Numbered from the stretch's first letter, positions 54,687 through 64,000 are shown. The stretch is 64,000 nt of DNA from SMYC01 sp965197495 (GCA_965197495.1 OZ240210.1:2418001-2482000); one strand, 5' to 3'. Numbers and translations: made by a program. The notes: generated by a model from the letters alone, not told the origin.

Positions 54687-57128
54687 CTAATTCTCCTCGT
54701 TTTCGAAGACGGCGGGGCCGGGGGCGGCAACGGTCTCGCTCAGCGTGCGGTCCGCTGTCCCCATCCGAAACGGCGGGCTTCCCACGACCCCGAGAATGAA
54801 AGACGACATGCGGTACTCGTTCCCGGCGGCGCCGCGCGCAATCGTGCGCACCGCGGGCATGTCGTAATGCTCGACCCGGCGACCCAACGCATAGGTCAAA
54901 AGGCTTTCGGTGAAGGTTGCGACGAAGGCGTCCGCACGGTTCAAGATCGCGTCGCGCAATCCGAGTGGACCGTCGATCAGGCTCCCGTCATAGAGCTCGC
55001 CCGAAGCGTCGATGGGAACGCTTTCATCCTTGAGCCGCCACGCGCCGGTAACGTCGAAGTTCTCGAGCGCGAGCCCAATCGGATCGATGATCGCATGGCA
55101 GGAGCTGCATGCGGGGTTTTTGCGATGCATCTCCATGCGCTCGCGGATCGACAGCACGCGGTCCTCGGCGACAGCGCTCGTCTCCTCGAGAGCGGGCACG
55201 TTGGGCGGCGGCGGCGGTGGCGGCGATCCGAGAAGCACTTCCATCACCCACTTGCCGCGCTGGACCGGCGAGGTGCGATTCGCCACCGAAGTGAGCGCGA
55301 GAATGCTGCCATGACCGAAGACACCGCGTCGGTTCTCGTTGACGCCGTCGAGCGGGACGCGCCGAAATGCGGCACCGGTAACGTTCGGGATCTCGTAGTG
55401 CTCGGCGAGGCGCTCGTTGACAAAGGTGTAGTCGGCCGTCAAGAGCTCGAGAACGCTCCGGTCTTCGCGGACCAGGTTGTCGAAGAAGAGCTCTGTCTCG
55501 CGTTTCATGGCGACCGCGAGCCGCGCGTCGTAGAGCGGATAGCGCAACGCGTCGGGGTTCAGCTTCGCGAGATCCTGGAGCCTCAGCCACTGCGAAGCGA
55601 ATCGTGTCGAGAGCGCTTCGGAGCGGGGATCGGCGATCATCCGGCGCACTTGCTGTTCGAGAATCACGGGGTCCGAAAGCTGGCCAGTGGCGGCGAAGCG
55701 CACAAGCGCTTCATCGGGCGCCGTCGCCCAAAGGAAAAAAGACAGGCGCGACGCCAGGTCCAGATCGCTGATCGGGTAGCGCTCGCCGAGTGCTACCGTT
55801 TCGGGCAACTCTTCGAAACGGAACACGAAGCTCGGGCTCGCGAGGATCGCTTGAAGCGCCAGACGAACCCCGCTCTCGAAATCGCCGTTGTTGCGGCCGC
55901 GCGCGTAGAAGCTCATGAGCCCTTCGAGACCGAGCTCGTCGACAGGCCGCCGGTAAGCTCGGCTCGCGAGCGCCGTCACGATCTCCGTGGCGCAGCTTTG
56001 CTCCTCTTCCGCCGAGACTGGGCGGCACGTGAAGATCCGGCGCCGGCTCGGCGTATCCGAGACACCCGTGACGTCATAGGGCCCGCTGATGGTGAAATCC
56101 CTGAGATGCGGCAGTGTCGTAATGCCGTAGGCGATACCGATATGGCTGTCCGCGAGCGTGTGCTCGATAGGTCCGATGACGTCATCGATGGGGCCTTCCG
56201 ACGTTTTGAGGAACGCGGCGGAGATGCGGTGAGGGCCGGCTTTGACAGCAATCCGCGCGGTCTCGAGGATCAATCCGCCGTCTTCTTCTTCATTCATCAG
56301 CGGGTCGATATCGAGGAGCGCGAGGCGCTTGCCGTTCATCGAGACCTCGACTTGCTCGTTCTTCGCCGTCTTGCCGTAGAGGAAGCCTTGCGGAGATGTG
56401 TGTGGCTCTATCTTGAAGATGTAGTCTCCATCCGCGGGGAAGTTGTGGACGACGGAAACGCCGCCGCGCGTGCCAAAGGGAGCGCCTTCGACGTGACGCA
56501 GTTGCGAGCCCGTCCGCGGAACTTTGTAGCTCGTCTCGCTCGGGGTGGCTTTGGGGTCACCCACCGCTTCGCGGCTAATCTTCTCTGCGGCACGAAGATA
56601 GCTGTCTAGGACCGTCGGCGACATGCCCTGGACGTCGGCGATGTTGTCGAAGCTATGGCTTACCGTATCCGTCGGCAGGAGGGCATCGATGTCGACGTCG
56701 ATCGCGAGAAGGTCTTTGACCGAGCGCTGATACTCCGCTCGGTTGAGCCTTTGAAACGTGCGGCGCCCCGGGTCGGGATTATCGATATAACGCGCGTCGA
56801 GGCTCGCTGCGAGCATGGTGAGAAGAGCTTCGACATCGGCATCATCTGGTCGGGACGCATAGGACGGCGGCATCATCCGCGTACGCAGCTTGCGGATCAT
56901 CTTCTCCGCGGTCTCGGCGTTTAGCTCCGGATGGGCGACGTCGAAGGACTCGAGCGTCAGCCCGCCGGTCATGGCCGCGTCGTTGTGGCACATGAGGCAG
57001 TAGTCTTCGACCATCGCGGTCGCGGCTTCGGGGGAAAGCCTGGCGCTTTGCTCCTGAGCTTGCACGGGCGAGCTTGCGCTTAGTCGTAAAAAGGCGATTC
57101 CCACCACCGTAACAGCAAACTTCCCCAT
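54687..57128 (-). CDS. DUF1592/DUF1588/DUF1595-type exported cytochrome-like protein
   Basis: 813 residues, signal peptide MGKFAVTVVGIAFLRLSASS. An N-terminal heme-c motif MVEDYCLMCHNDAAMTGG is followed by the DUF1587 segment (RTFQRLNRAEYQRSVKDLLA), a carbohydrate-binding-like segment (FPADGDYIFKIEPHTSPQG), DUF1595/1592 (YRRPVDELGLEGLMSFYARG, LASPSFVFRFEELPE), DUF1588 with GHGSILALTSVANRTSPVQR, a second CxxCH (ACSSCHAIIDPIGLALENFD) and DUF1585 (TFTESLLTYALGRRVEHYDM). The ATG at 57128 is the start with the signal peptide. It forms a two-gene unit with the DUF1552 protein. Confidence 0.88.
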   Translation of the reverse strand: MGKFAVTVVGIAFLRLSASSPVQAQEQSARLSPEAATAMVEDYCLMCHNDAAMTGGLTLESFDVAHPELNAETAEKMIRKLRTRMMPPSYASRPDDADVEALLTMLAASLDARYIDNPDPGRRTFQRLNRAEYQRSVKDLLAIDVDIDALLPTDTVSHSFDNIADVQGMSPTVLDSYLRAAEKISREAVGDPKATPSETSYKVPRTGSQLRHVEGAPFGTRGGVSVVHNFPADGDYIFKIEPHTSPQGFLYGKTAKNEQVEVSMNGKRLALLDIDPLMNEEEDGGLILETARIAVKAGPHRISAAFLKTSEGPIDDVIGPIEHTLADSHIGIAYGITTLPHLRDFTISGPYDVTGVSDTPSRRRIFTCRPVSAEEEQSCATEIVTALASRAYRRPVDELGLEGLMSFYARGRNNGDFESGVRLALQAILASPSFVFRFEELPETVALGERYPISDLDLASRLSFFLWATAPDEALVRFAATGQLSDPVILEQQVRRMIADPRSEALSTRFASQWLRLQDLAKLNPDALRYPLYDARLAVAMKRETELFFDNLVREDRSVLELLTADYTFVNERLAEHYEIPNVTGAAFRRVPLDGVNENRRGVFGHGSILALTSVANRTSPVQRGKWVMEVLLGSPPPPPPPNVPALEETSAVAEDRVLSIRERMEMHRKNPACSSCHAIIDPIGLALENFDVTGAWRLKDESVPIDASGELYDGSLIDGPLGLRDAILNRADAFVATFTESLLTYALGRRVEHYDMPAVRTIARGAAGNEYRMSSFILGVVGSPPFRMGTADRTLSETVAAPGPAVFENEEN

Positions 57129-57319
57129 CACGTCTCCTTGAAGACGCCCCTCGCTCCGCTTCTGACAGCGGTACGAAGTAGATCTTCTACGACCCAGGCC
57201 GGCTTCGCAAGTGGCACTCCTGGCGGCCTGGCGGCTTTTCGAAAACGGTTGCCTTGCGCGGCTGGGCTGCGGCATCATCCCCTTCTCTTGAAAGCGCGGG
57301 ACCTACCTCTTTATTGCAA

Positions 57320-57883
57320 CGCGCCCGTCCCGGAAGCAGCGGCAAGCCGGTGCCCGGCTACGACGCCTGTATCGTCGATGACGACGGTGTCGAGGTCGGG
57401 ACCGGAGAAGTGGGCAACTTGACGATCCGCGGCGAGTCCATAGCACTCTCCTATTGGCATCAGTACGAGCGCTCGCGCGCGAGCTTCCGGGGCGAGTGGT
57501 TCTTCACCGGAGACAAATACAAGAAGGACGCGGACGGCTATTACTGGAACGCGGGACGCTCCGACGACATGCTCAAGGTGGGCGGCATCTGGGTCTCGCC
57601 CATGGAGGTCGAGAGCGTTCTCATCAGCCACGAAGCGGTCGCCGAGTGCGCCGTCGTCGCGTTTCGAGACGGTTCGGGGCTCGTCAAACCCAAAGCGTTC
57701 GTCGTGCCGCGCGAAACGGTCGACGTTTCGGCGGAGCTCGAAGGTGAGCTCATCGCCTATTGCCGGGAGCAAATGGCGGAGTACAAGCGCCCGCGGAAAG
57801 TCGAGTTTCTCGACGAGCTCCCGAAAACCGCGACGGGCAAAATCCAGCGCTACAAGCTGCGCAAGAGCCAGGAGGCCACATGA
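57320..57883 (+). pseudogene. Acyl/benzoate-CoA ligase, C-terminal fragment
   Basis: AMP-forming ligase piece: GSSGKPVPGYDACIVDDDGV, GEVGNLTIRGESIALSYW, WFFTGDKYKKDADGYYWNAG, RSDDMLKVGGIWVSPMEVES, and the C-terminal catalytic lysine motif LPKTATGKIQRYKLRK. About 330 N-terminal residues, including the P-loop, are missing; upstream DNA (57129-57320) shows nothing recognisable. Its stop overlaps the kynA start (ATGA), as in an aromatic catabolism operon. Confidence 0.75.
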
Positions 57884-58649
57884 CCGATTCGAGCTCCGAA
57901 GATATGCAGATCAACTACATCGAGCATCTGCAGCTAGAGAAGCTTCTGACAGCGCAGAAGTTCGTGTCGCCGCATCCAGAGGAGAGCGTCTTCGTGATCA
58001 TGCATCAGAGCTACGAGCTCTGGTTCCGCCAAGTGATCCACGATCTCGGGCGCATCATCGCCATGCTCGAAAGCGACGACATCGCGCAAGCGACCTGGCT
58101 TCTCCAGCGTCTCGGCCGCATCTTTCAAACGCTCGACACTCAGCTCGGCATCTTGGAGATGATGAGCGCCGCTGACTTTCAAGAGTTCCGGCCCTACTTG
58201 AAGCAATCAAGCGGCTTGCAGTCGCGGAGTTTCGAAAGATCGAAGTGATGGGCGGCCTGTGCGAGACCGTCGGCGAAGCTTATGAGAAGCGTGTGCGCGC
58301 GCAATGGCCGGGCCTCGTGGAAGAGGTTCCGACGACCCTTCACGCGGCCTTCGTGAAGCTCGTCGAGCGCCAGCCTCGAAGCCTAGTCGAGATCTATCAG
58401 CAACGATGGAAGCAGTTCGACGTGTTCGCTCTCAGTGAAGCATGCCTCGAGCTCGACCGGCAGATCCTCACGTGGCGCTCCAACCACGTGCGCATGGTCG
58501 AGCGGATGATTGGCGACCGGGCGATCGGAACGGGTGGCACCGAGGGGAGCCGCTATTTGAGCTCGACGACACGCTACCGTTTCTTCCCCGAGCTTTGGGA
58601 CGTGCGCAACGCTTTGACCGAAGCAAGCGGCGGCCGGACGTCGAGCTAG
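57880..58649 (+). pseudogene. kynA: Tryptophan 2,3-dioxygenase, one-base frameshift
   Basis: Heme enzyme that opens the indole ring of tryptophan to N-formylkynurenine. INYIEHLQLEKLLTAQKFVS, VFVIMHQSYELWFRQVIHDL, FRPYLKQSSGLQSRSF are in the first frame; KIEVMGGLCETVGEAYEKRV, TWRSNHVRMVERMIGDRAIG (heme His), GGTEGSRYLSSTTRYRFFPE in the second. Restoring one C after 58233 (TTCGAAAG to TTCCGAAAG) gives SRSFRKIEV, as in the family. Length is then normal. Whether the gene is dead or mis-sequenced is open. Confidence 0.82.
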
Positions 58650-60334
58650 TCAGCCCGTCCAGAGCTCGCGGGCGCCCGACATGTGCGAGCCGTCGTCGAG
58701 CCCCACCTCTACGTCGATGAGCCGGTTCAACCGCGCGTTGAGTTCGAGAATCTTTTCCTTGTGATGAATCACCGCAGCGGTGGTGTAGTTTTCGGAGGCC
58801 GGCGATGCTCGGTCGTCTGCTCGTAGGCGTAAGACAGCTTGATGAGCGTGGGCTCGCTGAACGGCCTCCCGAGAAATTGAAGACCAGCGGGTAGCTCGCC
58901 AGAGCTGAAACCGATAGGGACGGCAAAGGCAGGGAAGCCCGTCGGCGGAGACAGCGTGCGGCTGTTGGCGCCGTCCGGCGTGTTCAAATCTCCGATGAGC
59001 CGCGGGGGATACCGGAAAGAGGGGTAGACGAGGGCGTCGACGCCGGCGTCGTCCATCGCTTTCAGCAGGACCCCCCGTAATCGGTCGGCCACTTCGACAT
59101 TGTGCAAGTAATCGGGATTTTCTTCTGGCGGTCCTTCGATCTCACTCGCCCGAGTCAGTCTACTCTCCAGGAAAGGGTGGTAGTCATCGGTCTCGATAAT
59201 CTCGGCTAGTGACTTGTAGGGGGCGTCCGGACCCAGGCTGGCAAGATACTTGTTGTAGTCGAACTTGAGCCTGCCTGCGCCTCTTTTGAACGATTCCTGG
59301 ATCTCCTCGAGAGCGGGGATTCGCACTGGATCGATGATGGTGGCGCCCGCGTTTCGCATGTCCTCGAGCGCCTGATTCATTGCTGCCAGGACTTCGAGAT
59401 CGGTGTCGTCTTCCGGAAACATCTGGCGCACGGCACCGATCTTCGCACCGTCGAGGCCGTCTTCATCGAGGAACGCGGCGTAGCTTTCGGGAATGTTACC
59501 CTCCGCCACTCTGGTTATCGGGTCGGTGGTGTCGTATCCGGCGATAACCTGGAGAACGAGTACCGCATCCGTGACGCTGCGTGCGAGGGGACCTCCTACA
59601 TCCCGATTCAAGTTGAGCGGAACGATGCCGTCACGGCTCGTCAGGCCCATCGTCGTCCGGAATCCAACCAGAGACTGGTGGGACGCGGGGCCACGGATCG
59701 AGCTTCCGGTGTCTGTTCCGAGCCCGACAGTCCCGAAATTGGCCGCAACGGCGGCGGCGGTGCCTCCGCTCGATCCGGCCGTGACACGGAGCGGATCGTA
59801 GGGATTCCGCGTGTAGCCGGGGAGAACGGAGCTCACGGTGAAGGCGCCGCTCATCGCAAACTCGGCGAGGTTCGACTTGGCGAGAACGATCGCTCCCGCC
59901 TCGCGGATCTTCCGCACCTGATAGGCGTCATCGGGTGGATAGGAGTCTTTCAAGGCGAGCGTGCCGTTGGTGGTGGGTAGATCGTGGGTGTCGTAGTTGT
60001 CCTTGACGATGAATGGAATGCCGTGGAGTGGTCCGACGAATCCAGACTCCGTGAATTGTCGGTCGAGCTCCGCTGCTCGTTCGAGCGCTCTCGGATTAAT
60101 GGTGATGATGGCGTTGATGTAGGGCCCGTTCTTGTCGTAGGCTTCGATGCGGTCGAGGTAGAGCTGCACCAGCGCGGTGGCGGTGAGCTGGCCCGCCTCC
60201 ATGGCGCGATGAATGTCGGCAATACTGGCCTCCTGAGCGCCATCGACACGAAACGATCGCTCGGTCGCAAGGAGAGGGATGGCCAGCGCTAGAAAGTAAA
60301 CTGCCGACGACGACAAAACGCGTGCTGTTTTCAT
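58650..60334 (-). pseudogene. Exported amidase-signature hydrolase, one-base frameshift near C-terminus
   Basis: Start ATG 60334 with AGGAGG just upstream; signal peptide ARVLSSSAVYFLALAIPLLA. The amidase Ser-Ser-Lys triad is present: GIPFIVKDNYDTHDLPTTNG (Lys), VTAGSSGGTAAAVAANFGTV and GLGTDTGSSIRGPASHQSLV (serines). Later LPAGLQFLGRPFSEPTLIKL. After HRRPP (about 58797) a missing base moves the end to another frame: NYTTAAVIHHKEKILELNAR, GSHMSGARELWTG, stop 58650-58652. The stop abuts kynA (58649), converging with no gap. Confidence 0.8.
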
Positions 60335-60457
60335 CTTTCCTCCTCGAGTCGAGCAGCATTCTAATGGCATCCAGGCGAGAACCTGCAACCGTTCTATGTC
60401 AAGATTGAGGCAAGATGTGAGTCGACGTCGGCGCCAGTTGAAAACGTACGAGGGTGA

Positions 60458-61615
60458 ATGAAACGTTACTTCAAGATTGTCGCGATTCTGACGGCCATTG
60501 CAGGGGTCTTTTTCCTCTTGTGCCTGTATGTCTTCGTGGAAGATCGGGTGCCGGTGATCGTCGTAACGGCCGCTCCGGGACGCGTCGAGGAAGCGGTGAC
60601 GAACACGCGCGCGGGGACGCTCGAGGCGAGGCGTCGCGCGAAGCTCTCCCCTGAGGTCGGCGGCAGGGTCGTAGCACTTCCCTTTCGAGAAGGTCAGCGT
60701 GTCGCGAAAGGCGATGTTGTTCTGGAGCTTGATGATCAACTGCAGCGAGCCCAGCTGGACCTCGCGGAGCGAGAGCTCGAAGCGACAGGCTCCCAGCAGG
60801 AAGAATCTTGTCTCGCCGCCGAGCGCGCCGCGAGGAACATGGAACGTATTCGGCGACTGACCGAGCAAGAGATCGCCAGCCGCGATTTGTTCGACGATGC
60901 GGAGACGGAGTCTCGTCGCGCCGCGGCCGCCTGCCGCGCTGCGGGCTCGAACTTGGCCCGGGCGGGCGCGGCCGTAACGCTGGCAGAGACCCGCGTCGCG
61001 AAGATGACACTGCACGCACCCTTCGACGCGATCATTGCCGAGGTGGACGCGGAGATCGGCGAGTGGGTGACACCGTCGCCCCCCGCGCTTCCGGTGCCGC
61101 CGGCGATCGACATCCTGGATCCGGAATCGATCTTCGTGAGCGCTCCCATGGACGAAGTGGACTCGGCGCGGATCGCTGTCGACCAGAAAGTCCGAGTGAG
61201 CATCGATTCTTTTCGCGGAAAGCATTTTTGGGGTCGGGTCACGCGGGTCGCGCCATATGTGCTCGACATCGAAGCACAGAATCGAACGGTCGAGATCGAA
61301 GTGGATCTGGATGACAGCAAACTGGGTTCGAGACTGCTCCCCGGCACCTCGGCGGACGTCGAAGTGCTTCTCGAGGTAAAGGAGAATGTGCTGCGCATTC
61401 CCACGGCCGCGCTGATGGAGGGGCGCCGCGTCTTGCTCGTCGGCGACGACCTTAGACTCACGAGCCGTGAGGTGGCGGTCGGCTTGAGCAATTGGGACTA
61501 CACGGAGATTCTGGACGGTCTCGAGCCCGGGGATCGCGTCGTGGTCTCTCTCGATCGCGCCGAAGTCGCGCCGGGCGCCGAAGTCGTGGTGGAGGCGGAA
61601 GAAGGCGCGCCTTGA
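60458..61615 (+). CDS. Periplasmic adaptor (membrane fusion protein, MacA/HlyD type)
   Basis: 385 residues. N-terminal membrane anchor KIVAILTAIAGVFFLLCLYV, lipoyl/biotin-like half (LEARRRAKLSPEVGGRVVAL, VAKGDVVLELDDQLQRAQLD), a helical hairpin (residues ~95-170), second lipoyl half, and a beta-barrel/membrane-proximal part (VRVSIDSFRGKHFWGRVTRV, RLLPGTSADVEVLLEVKENV, RIPTAALMEG). It couples an ABC or RND exporter to an outer-membrane channel. The stop overlaps the ATPase start by 4 bases, giving a macA-ATPase-macB-macB operon. Confidence 0.87.
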   Translation: MKRYFKIVAILTAIAGVFFLLCLYVFVEDRVPVIVVTAAPGRVEEAVTNTRAGTLEARRRAKLSPEVGGRVVALPFREGQRVAKGDVVLELDDQLQRAQLDLAERELEATGSQQEESCLAAERAARNMERIRRLTEQEIASRDLFDDAETESRRAAAACRAAGSNLARAGAAVTLAETRVAKMTLHAPFDAIIAEVDAEIGEWVTPSPPALPVPPAIDILDPESIFVSAPMDEVDSARIAVDQKVRVSIDSFRGKHFWGRVTRVAPYVLDIEAQNRTVEIEVDLDDSKLGSRLLPGTSADVEVLLEVKENVLRIPTAALMEGRRVLLVGDDLRLTSREVAVGLSNWDYTEILDGLEPGDRVVVSLDRAEVAPGAEVVVEAEEGAP

Positions 61616-62337
61616 TCGAGCTCGAAAAGGTTTGCCGCAGTTTCCCGCTCAGTGAGGAGCTCGTGCACGCCTTAGTCGACGTGGACGAGCATATTCAGGA
61701 CGGGGAGCACGTGGCCATCATGGGACCTTCGGGCTCCGGGAAGTCCACGCTTCTCAACATCCTTGGATGTCTCGATAAACCCAGCTCAGGCATCTACAAG
61801 CTCGATGGGCGGGAGGTCGGATCTCTGGACGAGCTGGAGCTCACCGACGTTCGCCGCCATCAAATCGGCTTTGTGTTTCAGTTTTTTCATCTCGTGGCGA
61901 GGCTGACCGCTCTAGAGAACGTGGAGCTTCCGATGGTCTTCGCCGGAATTTCTCTGGCGGAGCGGCGTGAGCGCGCGACGCAAGCTATCGCTCGCGTCGG
62001 CATGAGCGAGAGAGCTGGCCATCGACCCGATCAGCTTTCTGGCGGTGAGCGTCAGCGCGTCGCCCTCGCACGCGCGACCGTCATGGGCCCGAGGCTGCTT
62101 CTCGCCGACGAGCCGACAGGTAATCTCGATTCGGCCTCGGGTCGCCAGGTCTTGGATCTTCTGGAAGGGATGAATGACCGAGGGCTGACCCTCATCGTCG
62201 TGACCCACGACCCTGCAGTGGCCCGTCGTGCCGACCGAGGGCTCGTCCTGACGGATGGCAAGATCGTGCGTCGTCTGGAGAAATCGGACCTCGCCGCCAT
62301 GACCGGGATCGCCGATGCGGCCGGGGTGTCCCCGTGA
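61612..62337 (+). CDS. ABC transporter ATPase (MacB/LolD type)
   Basis: 241 residues, start TTG at 61612 (TTGA overlap). Walker A IMGPSGSGKSTLLNILGC, Q-loop GFVFQFFHLVARLTALENVE, signature LSGGERQRVALARATVMGPR, Walker B LLLADEPTGNLD, and H-loop IVVTHDPAVARRADR. The LolD/MacB subgroup is shown by LDKPSSGIYKLDGREV and EPTGNLDSASGRQV. It energises the two permeases downstream. Confidence 0.92.
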   Translation: MIELEKVCRSFPLSEELVHALVDVDEHIQDGEHVAIMGPSGSGKSTLLNILGCLDKPSSGIYKLDGREVGSLDELELTDVRRHQIGFVFQFFHLVARLTALENVELPMVFAGISLAERRERATQAIARVGMSERAGHRPDQLSGGERQRVALARATVMGPRLLLADEPTGNLDSASGRQVLDLLEGMNDRGLTLIVVTHDPAVARRADRGLVLTDGKIVRRLEKSDLAAMTGIADAAGVSP

Positions 62338-63536
62338 GCGCGAGAGATCTCCTAAGCTTCGCGATCAAAGCACTTCTCGGGCACCGGTTGCGGAGCGGGC
62401 TGAGTTTGCTCGGTATGGGCGTCGGCGTGGCTGCAGTGGTCCTGTTGACCGCACTCGGCGAGGGCGCCCGGGAATACGTCTCGAACCAGTTCGCGAATAT
62501 CGGCTCGAACCTGCTCATCGTCGTGCCAGGTAAGACCGAAACGACGGGCGCCCTTCCCGGCATGGGCGGCGCGCCCAACGATTTGACGCTCGACGATGTT
62601 CAAGCGATTGGGCGTCGCCTCCGTCAGGTGCAACGCGTGGCGCCCATTGCGATGGCGACGGCCAATGTCAGCCGCGGTGAGCTGAGCCGCCAAGTGGCCG
62701 TCATCGGGACCACGTCGGATTTTCTCGAAGTTCGCAATCTCTCGCTGGGACGCGGCCAGTTCCTGCCTGTCGGTGACCTTCATCGAGGTGCGCCTCTCGC
62801 TGTCATCGGCGAGAAAGTGGCCGAGGAGCTCTTTCCCGGACAAAACCCTTTGGGGCAGGTCGTACGTATCGACGAGTGGCGCATGCGCGTGATTGGCGTT
62901 CTTGCACCGCTCGGCACTCAGCTCGGCGTAGATGTCGATGAAATCGTCATCGTCCCAGTCGCCACCGCGATGCGGATATTCAACCGAAGCTCGCTTTTTC
63001 GAATCCTCATGGAGGTACGCGCCTATGCGGATCTCGACGCCATGACGAAAGGTGTGACGGAACTTCTCGCCGAACGCCACGGAGAGGAGGACATCACCAT
63101 CCTGACACAGGATTCGGTGGTCTCGACGCTCGAGGATATCCTGTCAACGCTGACGCTCGTGCTCGCGGCCATCGCGTCGATTTCGCTGAGCGTGGCGGGC
63201 ATCGGCATCATGAACGTCATGCTCGTCTCTGTTTCCGAGCGCACGGGTGAAGTGGGTCTTCTGAAAGCCCTTGGCGTGTCGCGGCAGCAGATCGTCGCGG
63301 CCTTCCTCGCAGAAGCGACGCTTCTCTCTTTGACAGGCGGGCTATTGGGGGTGGCCTTCGGTTGGACGGGGGTCCTCGTGGTTGTCGGGATCTACCCGAA
63401 CCTGCCGGCGCACCCACCGAACTGGGCGGTCGGAGCCGCCTTGGGCGTTGCCACGGGGGTTGGGATGATCTTCGGCGTCCTCCCGGCGCGTCGCGCCGCG
63501 AGACTTGATCCCATCATGGCCCTCGCGTGTCGCTAA
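62334..63536 (+). CDS. MacB-like ABC transporter permease
   Basis: 400 residues with one N-terminal helix (LSLLGMGVGVAAVVLLTALG), a periplasmic MacB_PCD domain (residues ~50-240: QFANIGSNLLIVVPGKTETT, VQAIGRRLRQVQRVAPIAMA, PVGDLHRGAPLAVIGEKVAE) and three C-terminal FtsX-type helices (LAAIASISLSVAGIGIMNVM, SERTGEVGLLKALGVSRQQI, LPARRAARLDPIMAL). The GTG at 62334 overlaps the ATPase stop by 4 bases. Confidence 0.9.
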   Translation: MSARDLLSFAIKALLGHRLRSGLSLLGMGVGVAAVVLLTALGEGAREYVSNQFANIGSNLLIVVPGKTETTGALPGMGGAPNDLTLDDVQAIGRRLRQVQRVAPIAMATANVSRGELSRQVAVIGTTSDFLEVRNLSLGRGQFLPVGDLHRGAPLAVIGEKVAEELFPGQNPLGQVVRIDEWRMRVIGVLAPLGTQLGVDVDEIVIVPVATAMRIFNRSSLFRILMEVRAYADLDAMTKGVTELLAERHGEEDITILTQDSVVSTLEDILSTLTLVLAAIASISLSVAGIGIMNVMLVSVSERTGEVGLLKALGVSRQQIVAAFLAEATLLSLTGGLLGVAFGWTGVLVVVGIYPNLPAHPPNWAVGAALGVATGVGMIFGVLPARRAARLDPIMALACR

Positions 63537-63538
63537 CG

Positions 63539-64000
63539 ATGCTGACCCTAGGCGCTCTTTTCCGCTTCGCTCTCAGTGCGGTGTCGGGCCATCGTCTGCG
63601 CTCGCTTCTTTCCGTCCTTGGGATTGCCATCGGTATTGGCTCGGTGATACTGCTCACGTCCATCGGTGAAGGAACGCGCCGCTACATTCTGGAACAATCC
63701 ACCCAGTTCGGGACCAATCTCGTGTCTATCAACCCCGGTAAGTCCGAGACGGTTGGGATTCCGGGAGTCTTGGGCGGGACGACCCACAAGCTCACGCTCG
63801 ACGACGCGGAGGCGATTGCGCGCTTGCCGAATGTCGTGCGCGTCGTGCCTTTGACCATGGGTCAAGCCCGCGTCCAAGCCGGAGAGCTAGGGAGGAGCGT
63901 TATTGTCTACGGCGTGACGGCCAACATCGCGGCTATGTGGAAATTCAACGTGCGGCAAGGCGCTTTCTGGCCGCCCGGCGATCCACGGCGAAGCCGGTCG
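63539..64000 (+). CDS. Second MacB-like permease, partial (runs off the window)
   Basis: First 154 residues of a paralogue of the preceding gene: FALSAVSGHRLRSLLSVLGI (N-terminal helix), QSTQFGTNLVSINPGKSETV, LTLDDAEAIARLPNVVRVVP, VYGVTANIAAMWKFNVRQGA. ATG at 63539, 2 bases after the previous stop. Two tandem permeases suggest a heterodimer. Confidence 0.87.
   Translation, partial: MLTLGALFRFALSAVSGHRLRSLLSVLGIAIGIGSVILLTSIGEGTRRYILEQSTQFGTNLVSINPGKSETVGIPGVLGGTTHKLTLDDAEAIARLPNVVRVVPLTMGQARVQAGELGRSVIVYGVTANIAAMWKFNVRQGAFWPPGDPRRSRS

Noticed and set aside
54597..56609. 670-codon open frame on the plus strand
   Set aside because: Antisense to the DUF1552/DUF1592 genes; no domain-like pattern, and long antisense frames are common in GC-rich coding DNA.

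Overview
The window is GC-rich bacterial DNA. The gene families suggest a soil or marine heterotroph, perhaps a host-associated one: DUF1552/DUF1592 exported protein pairs, several PQQ-type beta-propellers, an M28 peptidase fused to CRTAC/ASPIC-UnbV repeats, many Tat signal peptides, and frequent TTG/GTG starts with 4-base stop/start overlaps. Acidobacteriota (Vicinamibacteria-like) is my best guess. It is inferred from family content only, with low confidence. The region is rich in insertion sequences and gene fragments, which looks like a genome under erosion. At least seven otherwise healthy genes carry single-base indels, several of them in short homopolymers, so part of the apparent decay may be long-read assembly error.

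Layout. (1) 1-10.7 kb is a surface-glycan locus. A Wzx-type flippase (minus strand, partial) and a frameshifted sugar isomerase lie beside an eight-gene-style plus-strand run of overlapping genes: a GT-B glycosyltransferase, NeuA, a divergent NeuB, SpsF, a second NeuB, a NeuA-PseG fusion and an NAD-dependent epimerase. Together they should make, activate and transfer one or two nonulosonic (sialic-like) acids. (2) 10.7-20.6 kb is accessory DNA: IS256, IS1634 and IS21 elements, a dispersed inverted repeat, a DNA methyltransferase fused to an HNH nuclease, and broken genes. (3) 20.6-25.3 kb holds a radical SAM/SPASM protein and a small integrative element (ParB-like, AlpA, unknown, tyrosine integrase) ending in a tRNA 3'-end-like sequence. 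(4) 25.3-39 kb is a graveyard of truncated genes (quinoprotein dehydrogenase, Tat-tagged nitrile hydratase alpha, amidohydrolase, aminotransferase, MetX, serine hydrolase). They are interspersed with an intact M28-CRTAC gene, a ModA operon, an IS607 element, and a scrambled nest of ISL3, IS3 and IS1634 pieces. (5) 39-64 kb is mostly exported catabolic or redox functions: a serine hydrolase, quinoprotein propellers, a PQQ dehydrogenase with its cytochrome c, a cystathionine lyase-like enzyme, an ankyrin protein, a DUF1552/DUF1592 pair, tryptophan dioxygenase, an amidase and a MacA/MacB-type ABC exporter that runs off the right edge.

The most notable item is at 50.7-51.45 kb. This ArsM-like methyltransferase has an in-frame UGA at the position where the family carries a conserved cysteine. 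The UGA is followed after nine bases by a perfect 7-bp hairpin with a UGGAA loop, and coding continues for 56 residues. It is best read as a selenoprotein with its SECIS element. The restored protein contains no cysteine at all. The next most interesting items are the NeuA-PseG fusion with a rewritten nucleotide-binding loop and the methyltransferase-HNH fusion.
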